64,000 bases of DNA from Pontibacter flavimaris (GCF_001907195.1 NZ_LVWA01000002.1:372001-436000), one strand, 5' to 3'. Positions 16,287-25,650 are shown, counted from the first letter of the stretch. Numbers and translations: made by a program. Notes: generated from the sequence alone by a model not told the origin.

Positions 16287-19200
16287 CTATAGCGTAATTC
16301 TCTTGTTCTCCTGAATTTGTTTGAGGTAGGCTTCCCGGATGGTGTTCACGTAATCGTCCACGTCCTGGGCTGTCTCTAGCGTGCCTTTCTTGAACTTTAC
16401 CTCTACATTGGCGCGTCGTACATATACCACCGGCCGCTCCTGCACATCATTGCCCGCGCCACCGCCACTCTGGCCATTACCTCCTGGCACCGGCACCGGA
16501 TCTGGTTTGGGCAGTAGGTTCTGAATTTCGTTCAGCAATCGCACTTTCAGGTCGTTTGTACCAAGGGCATACTGCCTGATGTTGGAGATGTACCGGTTGC
16601 CCTTGATCCTATAGATCACCTCATCCAGCGGCCTTAGAATATTCTCCTGCTGTCTTTCGGTAAGCTTCAGGAAGTCAGCGTTGGCAGATAACTGCTCTTT
16701 ATGCTGCTCCACCGTCTCTACCGCCTTCTCTTTCTCCTCCTCCAGCTTGCTCAGCACTTTCTTGCTCAGTGCTTCCATAGCAGCCTTGGCTTCGCGTATG
16801 CCTGTACCGGCATAAGGCTTTTTGTCGGCGTAAACCGTCCACAGCGTCTGCAGCTCGTCCCCCTCAATATGTTCAAAATTGGACTGATCGCCGTTCAGGA
16901 AAACCTTTATCTCATCGTAAATCTTCTTCTGGTCACTGTTCCAGAAGCGCTTGATCGGGTCCAGCAGATCTTCCTTGGTATCCAGCAGCTCGTCTTCAAA
17001 GTCCTTCAGGTTCAGCAGGAAGTAGTTGAGCTCTTTTTGGGCTAACCTATCCAGCGTATCACGTAAAGGCTCTAAAGAGGCCGTAAAAGGATAGCTGTTG
17101 CGCTGCGCCACCAGGTCCCTCACAAAAGTCAGCTCATTGTTAAGCTTGCTTCTGAAGGCTAGTGCCACATCCTTTGCCTCGGTAGCCGCACACGTCTCAT
17201 CAAACAATTCATTATATACTTCCTTCAGTGCTCTTACCTGCTTCGGGTCAAAGTCGATCTGCGGCTCCAGCAAGGTGTTAGGCTGTAGTCTGTTGTTCAG
17301 AAGCGAGGCTAGCACCTCCTCATCGCCCAGGAGGTTTGAGTTTTGCCTAACATCCAGCTTCCCCCGCTTGTAAAGCCTGGCCACCACAGTCCAGATGGCA
17401 TTTGGGTACCAGCCGTAGGGTTTTTTCACAAACTGATCCCGGATATCGGTCAGTGAGGTGCGGTCAGACTGCTTTTTTCTTCTGTTGATATAGTTGAGCA
17501 CCTCATTCTCAGGCTCTGAGATAGTATTGTCATCAGTGCCGAACAGATCATTCATCTTAGTCTTGATTGTCTGCTTAACAGTATCCTCAGAGAAAGCTGT
17601 CGCACCAAGCATTTTCAGATTTGGGTAAGCGATTTTCACCAGGTCCTGGAAAGCGTTGATCACCTTTGTCCTGCCGTCCGAGGTGTTCCCGATCTCATGC
17701 TTGCTGCCGTTCAACAGTATATCGGCTTCTCCCAGCAATTTCTGCAGGAGTAGTCTCAGGGTGCGCCTTCTCTCTCCGTTCTGTGTTCCCTTATCGTAGA
17801 GCAGACGCTTTATACTTTCCTTGTTGTTGGTGGACTGGCTCTGCTTGATGTACTTATCCGTTTTGAGGTAAAGCCGCACATCTTTTAGCAGGCGCTCATC
17901 GGCAGGCAGCACGGCCATCATCATGGTATTATAGCCCAGCGTTTGCGCTCTCAGCAGGCCCGGGTTCTCATAGTTATCGTTGTTAGGCGTGATTACGTCT
18001 ATCACCAGCTCCTTCTCCCTGCCAAGTATCACACCGTCTATCTTATGGGTGAACTCGTAATCCTGCTTGTTCTCCGCATACCTGATCTTGGTATCCCGGA
18101 TAACCTCATCAAAAATCAGTTCGTTCAGCAGCTGCGTCACACTCGATTCATCCACATCCGTGGCTTTAATCTCCTGCTCGATGTCCTTCTCATCATCGGT
18201 CAGGAACTCGTACAGGTCACCGTTCCGCTGCACATAAGTCTGTGCTTCCAGCAGGTTAAGCGCCTCCAGCACCTTTTTGTCGTGCGCCTTCAGATCGATA
18301 TGTATACTGTCGATCATCAGCACCGATATATTGCGGGTGGTGGTTTTAAAGTTGGTGAAATACTTTACCAGGAAGAGTGCCTTGAGCACCTTGATGGCAA
18401 AGGTATCGTCCAGGTTTTTCTCTGCCAGGGTAATAGAAGTCTGTATCTCCCCTCTAATGGTGGAGCGAATACCCTCATAAAGCAGATCAAAGGTAACGAG
18501 CGCATCGGTATCGCAATCGGCCATGCGCAGCACCACGTCCTGAAACACGCCCAGCATGGAGCGCTCCCCAACCGAGGCATGCTTCCCCTGAAAGGCGTTG
18601 TGGTTAGACAGCGCCCGGATACATTGCTGGAACAGGTCGAACTGGTAGGGCACAAAAGGGTATTTGTTGACGAAGTTCTTCTCTTCCCTGTAGCCTTTAA
18701 ACTGCACTCCCACCTCTGAGAAGGAAAGCAGTGTTTCGAGATTAGAGTGCTGCTTTTGCCAGGTATGTGCCAGCAGGGCCTTTGGCTCCGCCTTCTTCTG
18801 GAGCAGACGCTTCTCGATCACCTCGTCCACGTTGGCTGAGGTAAGCGGTACTTTGATCTTGAACCTGGCCTGTATTCTGGAGAAGTCGTTTTGCTGGGAC
18901 TTGTTCATGTCGCCCACTACCTTCTCCATATCCTCCTGAGAGGTCACCAGCACCCAGGCCTGGCCTTTTGTCTTTGTCGCCAGTGTCTCGGCTATCGTCT
19001 GCAGGTTGAGCATCAGCTTGGTGTTGTCGCTGATGTACTGGCCCACCTCATCCACGAAGAAGTTCAGCCTGAAGCCTTTGGGCTTTGTTTTGATGTAGTC
19101 GTTTACCTTGTCGCAAAAGTCCAGGATGGAAATGGCGCTGTCATCGCGCAAGGTCTTGATGATGTTCTGATACCCTTCCTGGGCAGGGCCGAGCAGCGAA

Positions 19201-19826
19201 GTAAGCGCTCTGTTGATGGCCTCCTTAACCTTCGGGTCGAAGTACTTCCTCCTGCCCGTAAACCAAGACTCCCCGGCCTCTTCCTCGAACTTCTTTGTGA
19301 AATCTGCATAAACCCCTTTTGAGGTCAGCCACCTTTCAAAATCCGCCACGTGCCGTTGCCCCCCGAAAAAGCCCTGGTGGTCGTTAAGCACTTTATAAAA
19401 CACGTTCAGGATAGCGTCTTCCTCCTGCTTGCTCGTAATCTGGGCCTGCTGGTCTATATTGAATAGGATAGACTCAGAAGGGATACGGGTTGCCTGGATC
19501 ACGTCCGCCTTCAGCATTTCGTCATCCTCTATCTTGTTGGCAAACACCTCCCCAAGCTTAAAGCCGTCAAACTCCCTGTTTTCCATCACATAAGAGAGAA
19601 TCTTGAGCAGGTGGGACTTACCGGACCCGAAGAAGCCAGAAATCCAAACGCCGTTGGCTCCCTGGTAATCATTGTAGGCGGCGAAGAAGTCACGGATCTT
19701 GCGGGAGACCTCATTTGTCACCACATACTCCTCTACCTCCTGAAAGACGTGCTCCTGGTCATCGGCTTTGATAACAGTTTCGATGGTTCGGGTGATGTCT
19801 CTCTCAAAAATGTCTTGCAGTTTCAT
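16287..19826 (-). CDS. brxC: BREX type 1 P-loop ATPase BrxC
   Basis: 1179 aa, normal for BrxC. The Walker A motif GFFGSGKSH is at 64-72, in the family context GVWISGFFGSGKSHLLKILSY. The first residues (MKLQDIFERDITRTIETVIKADD) are typical of the family. A DEVGQYISDN stretch further on may supply Walker B function. The C-terminal third has coiled-coil-like segments and ends in a Gly/Pro linker (PVPGGNGQSGGGAGNDV) and a short basic tail. BrxC is required for BREX methylation and exclusion. It overlaps brxB by 4 nt and is followed by pglX after 3 nt. Confidence 0.92.
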   Translation of the reverse strand: MKLQDIFERDITRTIETVIKADDQEHVFQEVEEYVVTNEVSRKIRDFFAAYNDYQGANGVWISGFFGSGKSHLLKILSYVMENREFDGFKLGEVFANKIEDDEMLKADVIQATRIPSESILFNIDQQAQITSKQEEDAILNVFYKVLNDHQGFFGGQRHVADFERWLTSKGVYADFTKKFEEEAGESWFTGRRKYFDPKVKEAINRALTSLLGPAQEGYQNIIKTLRDDSAISILDFCDKVNDYIKTKPKGFRLNFFVDEVGQYISDNTKLMLNLQTIAETLATKTKGQAWVLVTSQEDMEKVVGDMNKSQQNDFSRIQARFKIKVPLTSANVDEVIEKRLLQKKAEPKALLAHTWQKQHSNLETLLSFSEVGVQFKGYREEKNFVNKYPFVPYQFDLFQQCIRALSNHNAFQGKHASVGERSMLGVFQDVVLRMADCDTDALVTFDLLYEGIRSTIRGEIQTSITLAEKNLDDTFAIKVLKALFLVKYFTNFKTTTRNISVLMIDSIHIDLKAHDKKVLEALNLLEAQTYVQRNGDLYEFLTDDEKDIEQEIKATDVDESSVTQLLNELIFDEVIRDTKIRYAENKQDYEFTHKIDGVILGREKELVIDVITPNNDNYENPGLLRAQTLGYNTMMMAVLPADERLLKDVRLYLKTDKYIKQSQSTNNKESIKRLLYDKGTQNGERRRTLRLLLQKLLGEADILLNGSKHEIGNTSDGRTKVINAFQDLVKIAYPNLKMLGATAFSEDTVKQTIKTKMNDLFGTDDNTISEPENEVLNYINRRKKQSDRTSLTDIRDQFVKKPYGWYPNAIWTVVARLYKRGKLDVRQNSNLLGDEEVLASLLNNRLQPNTLLEPQIDFDPKQVRALKEVYNELFDETCAATEAKDVALAFRSKLNNELTFVRDLVAQRNSYPFTASLEPLRDTLDRLAQKELNYFLLNLKDFEDELLDTKEDLLDPIKRFWNSDQKKIYDEIKVFLNGDQSNFEHIEGDELQTLWTVYADKKPYAGTGIREAKAAMEALSKKVLSKLEEEKEKAVETVEQHKEQLSANADFLKLTERQQENILRPLDEVIYRIKGNRYISNIRQYALGTNDLKVRLLNEIQNLLPKPDPVPVPGGNGQSGGGAGNDVQERPVVYVRRANVEVKFKKGTLETAQDVDDYVNTIREAYLKQIQENKRITL

Positions 19827-20407
19827 GCCTTAAGTTTGTAGTTGTCGATGTTAAAAGCCCTGTAGTAGTTGTCATCCTTCAGCAGGCCGAACAACTCTAA
19901 AGAGTACCCATTGTATTTCCCAGGGAAGAAGGCCACCGTAGGGGCATCCTTTGCCACGTTTTGCAGGTTGTTGAGTATGTTGTGTGAGCGGATAAAAGGG
20001 AAAACCAAGCCTATGCCGGTCAGGAAGTACACTTTGGCACCGCTGCTGGCAATCAGTTGCCGGATGGCAGGCATCAGCACTTCATTAATATCCAGTATGG
20101 ATTGCAGCGCCTCTTTGAACTCATCCTTGTCCATTTCCTTCTCCAGCTCGAAAATCTCCCCCTGCCCCAGCTCCCGGTTGATAATCATCATGGCTAGATC
20201 ATAGAGGTTTATCTCCAGCACAGGAATACCGTGGTTCTCCAGCTTGTTCCGGAGTCCTTTGATGGCTTTGTCCACCTCCACCTGGTCTTTCGCCTCATGG
20301 GGGGAAATAAAGAAGGGGATTTCACCGCCAAGCGACTTCATTTCCAGAAAGTCGCTGCTGGATATTACCTTATATAAATGCTCAAATCCTTCTGCTACGC
20401 TGTTCAT
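19823..20407 (-). CDS. brxB: BREX protein BrxB (DUF1788)
   Basis: 194 aa, full family length. DUF1788 features include IPFFISPHEAKDQVEVDKAI, VLEINLYDLAMMII, and VYFLTGIGLVFPFIRSHNILNNLQ with TVAFFPGKYNGYSLELFG near the end. BrxB is a small cytoplasmic protein needed in BREX type 1; its biochemical role is not settled. It lies 1 nt after brxA and overlaps brxC by 4 nt, matching canonical order. Confidence 0.9.
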   Translation of the reverse strand: MNSVAEGFEHLYKVISSSDFLEMKSLGGEIPFFISPHEAKDQVEVDKAIKGLRNKLENHGIPVLEINLYDLAMMIINRELGQGEIFELEKEMDKDEFKEALQSILDINEVLMPAIRQLIASSGAKVYFLTGIGLVFPFIRSHNILNNLQNVAKDAPTVAFFPGKYNGYSLELFGLLKDDNYYRAFNIDNYKLKA

Positions 20408-20408
20408 G

Positions 20409-21017
20409 CTAACTTGCTCTGTTTACCAACTCCATGTCCGGCATTAAATATATTTTCAGCCACTCCGGGTCATCCCCCACCACCGCCCGTGCAACTTTCT
20501 CGTCCACTAGCTGAGGGATAATTTTCCTTGACTTCACATTATCAATAAGCCCGGTTTGCTCCAAAAACTTGAAGGTAACCTGCCTTACCTTTTTGGCTGT
20601 GTTTTCTGTCAGGTTTTCCAGTTCGGGGTGCGCCTGGCTCTTTCTTCTGAAGAAAGAAACATACTCCCCCTCTGTGAGCTGGTAATCAAAGACAATGGCC
20701 TTCTCCCGAACGGCCTCCACCACAAAGTCTCTGATAAAGGCGTATGCCTTGCATACACTAAGCAGGGCAATTTGCCTTTGTGACACCATATCCCCGTTGG
20801 CCAGGATTTCGAGCTGATCACCTGTCAGGGTATCAATCCGGAGTTTTATCTCTCTGAACTGGGTACTGATGGTTTTTGATCGTTGCCCCTTCACAACAGA
20901 ACTCTTGTCAATCCCTGCCATTCCCTGCTCTAAACCGGCTCTAGCCAACTCAGACATTTCAGGCAGCATCAAGGAAGCCCCTGTAAAAGACAGTCTGTAT
21001 TTCTTCTCCCTATCCAT
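20409..21017 (-). CDS. brxA: BREX protein BrxA (DUF1819)
   Basis: 202 aa. The family signature is visible: YRLSFTGASLMLPEMSELA at the start, then a helical body with LLSVCKAYAFIRDFVVEAVREK, and a final WLKIYLMPDMELV. BrxA is a small DUF1819 protein of BREX type 1, reported to bind DNA and resembling the NusB-like fold. It overlaps the upstream HTH gene by 8 nt, so the regulator and BREX are one transcription unit, and is 1 nt from brxB. Confidence 0.9.
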   Translation of the reverse strand: MDREKKYRLSFTGASLMLPEMSELARAGLEQGMAGIDKSSVVKGQRSKTISTQFREIKLRIDTLTGDQLEILANGDMVSQRQIALLSVCKAYAFIRDFVVEAVREKAIVFDYQLTEGEYVSFFRRKSQAHPELENLTENTAKKVRQVTFKFLEQTGLIDNVKSRKIIPQLVDEKVARAVVGDDPEWLKIYLMPDMELVNRAS

Positions 21018-21195
21018 TTGTATTCTTCAGCACGCTTATTTCAACTTCCAGGATGGCACTTAATTTCTCCAGGTGATCCGGACTAGGCATGGTTTTGCCG
21101 CTGCACCAGTTACTTACCGTTACCTCAGACACTCCCATCTTGGAGGCAAGCCACTTTTGCTTTACCCCACGTGCTTTTATCAACGCTTTCAGCAT
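21010..21195 (-). CDS. Small XRE-type HTH regulator heading the BREX operon
   Basis: 61 aa, essentially a single helix-turn-helix domain: ALIKARGVKQKWLASKMGVSEVTVSNWCSGKTMPSPDHLEKLSAIL, with helices that fit the Cro/CI fold. It is the first gene of the BREX unit and overlaps brxA by 8 nt, so it is likely an autorepressor controlling BREX dose. It is not the larger WYL-domain BrxR seen in other BREX loci. A -7-like element lies 35-42 nt upstream. Confidence 0.82.
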   Translation of the reverse strand: MLKALIKARGVKQKWLASKMGVSEVTVSNWCSGKTMPSPDHLEKLSAILEVEISVLKNTNG

Positions 21196-21229
21196 AATCC
21201 CTTTAAGAAAAATTAAAGTGCTCCTGAAT

Positions 21230-21260
21230 CAAAAGTAGTGAAAGAATATGGGAAATTTTT
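21230..21260 (-). promoter_or_regulatory. Likely BREX operon promoter
   Basis: On the minus strand TACTTTTG (21230-21237) is an exact match to TAnnTTTG; the -33 region (about 21257-21260) is AT-rich but lacks a clear TTTG. The predicted start is about 25-30 nt before the regulator ATG at 21195. The weak -33 would suit a promoter under repressor control. Confidence 0.45.
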
Positions 21261-21453
21261 AATGTTTCGACAATTTACTTTTTTAAAGTATATAAAAAAC
21301 CTAATATGATAATGTTTTAATTTTATACATTGGATCTTAGTTTATTCTTGATTGGGCTTTGAATAAGGAGCATTCGTCAGCCATTTTTGCTCCCAATTAG
21401 CACAACTGTCTCTCTCAGGAAAGTTTTCTTCATTAGCTAAGTATATATCAATT

Positions 21454-21978
21454 GTGTCCTATACCTTTTCCACCCACACGCATCGTTTCGCTGTCTGGAC
21501 AGCCGCCAGAGCGGTGAGCAGAGACTTTATCGGTACTGAGTCCGTTCAAAAAGCCATTGAAGAATCCGGTTTGCCGGCGATGCTGGAGCAGTTAGCCGAG
21601 TGCGGTTCCCTTTGCCCAGCCACTTTCGATTCTTTCCACAAGGAGGCGGTTAACGCCATGGCTGAGCAGCTTAAGGCCTTGCTTGGGCCAAACGCGCACA
21701 AGGCCACCTATGGAAGAGTGGCGAAAATCATGGCCATTTATATAAAGACAAAGTTTGTTATTCCTGACCCGATATGCAGCCTGAGCAAAATGGCCCATCC
21801 CCCGATCGACGCTATTCTTTTAAAGAACCTTTCGAAAGAACATAGAGACCTAAAGGTTGCCCAGGTGAGATGGACCAAGCTCAATGAAGCAGAGTATTTC
21901 ACGTTGATCAATTCGCTTAGGCAGCGGTTTGATTTGGAGTGTTTTTGGGAGCTGGAGCAGTATTGGCTGCCAGGTTAA
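21454..21978 (+). CDS. Conserved hypothetical protein divergent from BREX
   Basis: 174 aa with a GTG start at 21454; no in-frame ATG is better placed. The N-terminus FSTHTHRFAVWTAARAVSRDF looks like a family motif I have seen in proteins next to restriction or defence genes, but no function is assigned. A central stretch AKIMAIYIKTKFVIP and a later WTKLNEAEYFTLINSLR also look conserved. There is no signal peptide or membrane span. The gene heads a three-gene plus-strand operon (12 nt to the next gene) that shares an AT-rich 258-bp divergent promoter region with BREX. Confidence 0.65.
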   Translation: MSYTFSTHTHRFAVWTAARAVSRDFIGTESVQKAIEESGLPAMLEQLAECGSLCPATFDSFHKEAVNAMAEQLKALLGPNAHKATYGRVAKIMAIYIKTKFVIPDPICSLSKMAHPPIDAILLKNLSKEHRDLKVAQVRWTKLNEAEYFTLINSLRQRFDLECFWELEQYWLPG

Positions 21979-21990
21979 AATGCGAGTATT

Positions 21991-22626
21991 ATGATGCCCT
22001 CCCTACCCGTTGTTATCAGGTGCCCCAAGTGTGGGAACCAGATGAAAAAGCAGGTCCTTTACTCTGGCAATACCTTCGGAGCTGCTTGCTATACTGATGG
22101 AAAGATGGAAGCACCGATGCTGCCGGAGCTCCCGCAGATCACCAAGTGCCCAGCCTGTAAAGAATTGTTCTGGATAGATGAAGCGGAAGAAGTAGGCGAG
22201 TACTTTCCTATGCCTCTGCTTCCCGGTGAAAAAGAATTTCCCTCAGTGCGGTTCCTATCCATTACGGATTACGACAAAGCACTAAGGAGGAACCTTAGCC
22301 GCAATACGGAAGATGAGCTATACCTGAGGAGACAGTTGTGGTGGAAATTCAATGATCGTGTACGCCGAGGTAAACCCCTAGTGAACTCACCTCGGGAGGA
22401 AACGATATGGAAAACAAACTTGGCCCTACTGGAGGGTATCTTGGATGATAATGACCCTGAGCAGCGGATTATGAAAGCAGAGGTGCTTCGCCACCTGGGC
22501 TTTTTTCTGTTGGCATCGACTAAACTTGAGTTTGTTCGGGATGAACAGTATAAGCAGGTTGTGGATATAATAAAGCAAGCTTGTAAAGAGCAAAAAACGG
22601 AGGTCTTAAAAGTAGAGGATAATTAA
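21991..22626 (+). CDS. Zinc-ribbon hypothetical protein
   Basis: 211 aa. Two CxxC knuckles near the N-terminus, CPKC (residues 11-14) and CPAC (about 54-57), would bind zinc as one ribbon. The region between them holds a single extra Cys. The rest is soluble and helical with many charged residues (RNTEDELYLRRQLWWKFNDRVR; DPEQRIMKAEVLRHLGFF) and no recognised domain. It starts 12 nt after the 174-aa gene and is followed after 55 nt by the TPR gene, so the three are probably co-transcribed. Its role beside BREX is unknown. Confidence 0.65.
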   Translation: MMPSLPVVIRCPKCGNQMKKQVLYSGNTFGAACYTDGKMEAPMLPELPQITKCPACKELFWIDEAEEVGEYFPMPLLPGEKEFPSVRFLSITDYDKALRRNLSRNTEDELYLRRQLWWKFNDRVRRGKPLVNSPREETIWKTNLALLEGILDDNDPEQRIMKAEVLRHLGFFLLASTKLEFVRDEQYKQVVDIIKQACKEQKTEVLKVEDN

Positions 22627-22681
22627 GCACAAGATTGGCTTTTGCCTGGGTGCCAGCTTTTAGGAAATAGCTGAAGGAAAC

Positions 22682-23524
22682 ATGGGAATATATGATTTTG
22701 TACCCTTAAAAGAGGGTGATAGCAACCGCAAGGTAATGGAAGCAGAGCACTACTACCAGGAAGGAAATGATCTGCAGTATAAGCAGAGGAATTATACAGC
22801 AGCGAGCGAGTCTTACCTGAAGGCGATTCAGTTGAGACCAGATTACATCGAGGCGTTGAACAATCACGCCCAAAATCTTAGGCTCAATATTAAGAACTAT
22901 CAGGAAGCATTTATCTACTATACAAAAGTGATCGAGCTTAATCCAAAGCTCGAAGATACCTTTTTTAGTAGAGGGCTGTGCAAAGGACACTTGGATGATC
23001 TTTTGGGCCAGATTGATGACTATACGAAAGTGATAGAGCTTGCTCCGACATCTGATAATTTTGTCTCAAGAGCGCTTATCAAGAAGAAAGCCAAAGACTA
23101 CACCGGTGTAGTAGAAGATTGCAGTCAGGCAATTTCCTTAAATGATAACAGCTCATATGCCTATCAATTTAGAGGAGAGGCCAAAGCCGAGCTCTCTGAC
23201 TTTAAGGAAGCTATTGCAGATTTAGAAAAAGCCATTGAAATAGAAGAAAGTAAAGCTAAGCGAGATCCAGCATACAAGCCCATGCTATTTGGCGCATTGA
23301 AAAGCTGTTCAGAAGCAAAATTCGCAGTAAATGACTTTCAGGGCTCATTGGATGATGCCGCGAAATTAGTTTCTCTTTTCCCGAACCACCCTTTGTCCTA
23401 TGCATTAAGCGCTAGAGCCAAAGAAAAGCTAGGGGATGTAGATGGCTATAGTAAAGATATGTCAGATTTCAAGCACTTAAATGACCAACACGTGAAGAAG
23501 TATGGGGTGTCATTTGAAGAATGA
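22682..23524 (+). CDS. Tetratricopeptide repeat protein
   Basis: 280 aa composed almost wholly of TPR units, roughly six, seen as repeats of the type A..YLKAIQLRPDYIEALNN, YYTKVIELNPKLEDTFFSRG, DYTKVIELAPTSDNFVSRA, DCSQAISLNDNSSYAYQFRG and DLEKAIEIEESKAKRDPAY. No signal peptide is present, so it is a cytoplasmic protein-protein interaction scaffold. It is the third gene of the plus-strand operon divergent from BREX. TPR proteins are common partners in defence systems, but no specific partner can be named. Downstream is about 200 bp with no gene before an IS element. Confidence 0.75.
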   Translation: MGIYDFVPLKEGDSNRKVMEAEHYYQEGNDLQYKQRNYTAASESYLKAIQLRPDYIEALNNHAQNLRLNIKNYQEAFIYYTKVIELNPKLEDTFFSRGLCKGHLDDLLGQIDDYTKVIELAPTSDNFVSRALIKKKAKDYTGVVEDCSQAISLNDNSSYAYQFRGEAKAELSDFKEAIADLEKAIEIEESKAKRDPAYKPMLFGALKSCSEAKFAVNDFQGSLDDAAKLVSLFPNHPLSYALSARAKEKLGDVDGYSKDMSDFKHLNDQHVKKYGVSFEE

Positions 23525-23726
23525 AAAAGTATACAAGCTCTCCTTCTCCCCTCTTGGGCTTCACAAGCTTTTAGATAAAAACACATTTATCGATCTGAAT
23601 TTTCGCATATAACCTTTTACCAACGACCGATCATAGAACGTTAAAGCAGTAAAGTTTAAGGCTGATCTAGTTTGAAATGTCTTGACTGGTAAAGAAGTAT
23701 GGGCAGGAAAAAGTGTAAAAATTCTA

Positions 23727-25118
23727 GAGGGAGTGTAATTTAAACTGTGTCCTTTCCATATCCTCGTTTACTGGCCCTGTTGGTGTAGTGGTGTGAATCC
23801 TTACAGCAACAGGGCCAACCTTTTGAAGTGCGTCTCACTTCAAGTCCAGCTGCATCCGCTCCCCAAACCAGATGGAGAGCTGCTGGGCCGTCTGGCTCCA
23901 GTTGCTTAGCGGCATGACCCACTTTTTACTGATGTTCTGGTGCGCCAGGTAAATCAGCTTCAGCAAGGCCATGTCCGATGGGAAAGCCCCCTTCGTTTTG
24001 GTCACCTTCCGCACCTGGCGGTGGTAGCCCTCAATAGTGTTGGTGGTGTAGATCAGGTGGCGAATCGGCCCGGTGTACTTAAAGTACGTGCTCAGTTTGT
24101 CCCAGTTCCGCTGCCAGCTCTCGAGCACCTTGGGGTATTTCTTGCCCCACTTCTCCTCCAACTCCAGCAGCCTCAGCTCAGCCAGTTCCTTTGTCTCTGC
24201 CCGGTAGACGGGCTTCAGGTCCCGCATAAACTCCTTCTGATCCCTGGAGCCCACGTACTTGAGGCTGTTTCTTATCTGATGCACGATGCAGCTCTGGACT
24301 TCAGCCTGCGGGAAGACACTGGCAATGGCCTCGGCAAAGCCCCTGAGGTTGTCGATGCAGGCAATAAGTATGTCTTGTAGCCCACGCTGCTGCAGGTCGG
24401 TGAGCACTGAGAGCCAGAAGGTAGCTCCCTCGCTTTCGGAGACGTACACGCCCAACAGTTCTTTGTGGCCATCTCTGTCAATGCCCAGGATGTTGTAGAC
24501 AGCTTTTGAGACGGTGCGCCCTTCCTGTCTGACCTTGTAGTGCATGGCGTCCAGCCAGACGATGCAGTAGAGCCTGTCCAGCGGCCGGGCCTGCCACTCC
24601 TTGACCTAGGGCACGATCTTCTCGGTGAGCGCAGCGAGCGTGTCATGGGAGATGTCCATGTCGTACATTTCCTTCAGGTGCGAGGAGATGTCGCGCAAAC
24701 TCATCCCCAAGCCGTACATGCTCAAAATGCGGGGCTCGAGGTTCTCGGCCAGCACCGTCTCTCTTTTTTTGATGATTTAGGGCTCAAAATCTGAGGAGCG
24801 GTCGCGGGATGATTCCACCTCGATCATTCCGTCCGAGGTGCGCACCTGCTTTGATACTTTGCCGTTGCGACGGTTGCCTTTCGCTCGCTGTTGGGCATCC
24901 AAATGCAGGTCCATCTCCGCCGACAGGGCGGCTTCCAGAAAGTGCTTCAGCAGGGGGCCAAGCGCGCCGTCTTTGCCGAAGGTGGGTTTGCCGCTCCTGA
25001 ACTCCTCCAGGAACTGGCGCTTGATCTTCTCCAGATCCAGCTCGTTTTTCTCTTCCATGTTGACTGTGTTAAAGGTAATACTGCTAATCCTTTGACACAG
25101 TTTATTTTACAGCCTCTC
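23727..25118 (-). mobile_element. IS256-family insertion sequence, inactive
   Basis: Imperfect terminal inverted repeats of about 25 bp bound the element: the left end GAGGGAGTGTAATTTAAACTGTGTC (given here as 23727-23751) pairs with the right end 25094-25118, where the inner 11 bases TAAACTGTGTC and an earlier TGTAA match exactly. The single transposase gene on the minus strand fills the space between. No 8-9 bp target duplication is visible outside the ends (AAATTCTA versus TAGACATA), which fits an old insertion or a later rearrangement. The transposase carries two nonsense codons. Confidence 0.75.
23835..25058 (-). pseudogene. IS256-family transposase with two in-frame nonsense codons
   Basis: Read through, the frame from 25058 to 23835 encodes about 405 aa of an IS256-type (Mutator) DDE transposase: an N-terminal part with LGPLLKHFLEAALSAEMDLHL, a first Asp in VWLDAMHYKV, a second in CIDNLRGFAEAI, and a late TNTIEGYHRQVRKVTK for the catalytic Glu. 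A TAA at 24777-24779 (after SSDFEP) and a TAG at 24606-24608 (after EKIVP) interrupt it without any frameshift. At both sites a Gln codon is expected, so each is a single C-to-T change on the coding strand. The enzyme should be inactive unless stops are read through. Confidence 0.85.
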
Positions 25119-25130
25119 TAGACATAAAAA

Positions 25131-25166
25131 GAAAGCACTTTTAAGTTTTATCTTAAAAGTGCTTTC
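25131..25166 (-). terminator. Strong hairpin terminator of the XRE pseudogene
   Basis: A perfect 15-bp stem GAAAGCACTTTTAAG / CTTAAAAGTGCTTTC with a 6-nt loop. On the minus strand it is followed by TTTTTATG, about 75 nt after the XRE pseudogene stop. It may also work on the plus strand. Confidence 0.75.
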
Positions 25167-25242
25167 TTTCGAGTGACTTCGACATTTCTAACTTATAACC
25201 AATTATCTAAAAGGCCTTATAAGTATACTTATTTGTAAGATA

Positions 25243-25650
25243 CTATTTCTCAAGATTCTGGCTCTTCAACATTCTTTCCAACAACATATTTTTTTCCCGT
25301 TCAGCTTTTAATAAGCCATCATAGAGTTCCACAATTTTTTCAATAGGGTTGAAAGTACACTGATGTAGTCCGCTATAATTACTAGATGACCCTTCATAGT
25401 TATTTTGTACATTAAACATCGCTCCTTCTTCCGAGAAGTTCTCAATGGCTTCAGGTGTTACGCCAAGAGCTTTAGCGATCTTCTCCAGCGTAGATTTGTC
25501 GACCTCCTCGTCTTGCTCAATACGCGAAATGTTCTGTTGCGTAGTGCCCAGCTCACTGGCTAGGGCGGACTACTTCGCGCCTAATGCAGTACGCATTCTG
25601 CGGACGTGATCGCCTAGGTGGATCGGTCGTTTTCTGGCTGTTGTTTCCAT
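25243..25650 (-). pseudogene. XRE-family regulator with an early in-frame stop
   Basis: The frame from ATG 25650 to TAG 25243 encodes 135 residues of a Cro/CI-type regulator: HLGDHVRRMRTALGAK, then a TAG at codon 27 (25570-25572), then SALASELGTTQQNISRIEQDEEV and a C-terminal tail NPIEKIVELYDGLLKAEREKN. A Gln (CAG) is expected at the stop, between the first two helices, so this looks like a single substitution. The layout matches the intact regulator at 32602-33057, including the tail NPIE...ELFEKLLRSEKEK, so the two are paralogues. Translation might restart downstream, but that product would lack the first helix. Confidence 0.8.

Noticed and set aside
23719-25126. Target-site duplication of the IS256-family element
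   Set aside because: The 8-bp flanks (AAATTCTA and TAGACATA) do not match, so no duplication can be claimed.
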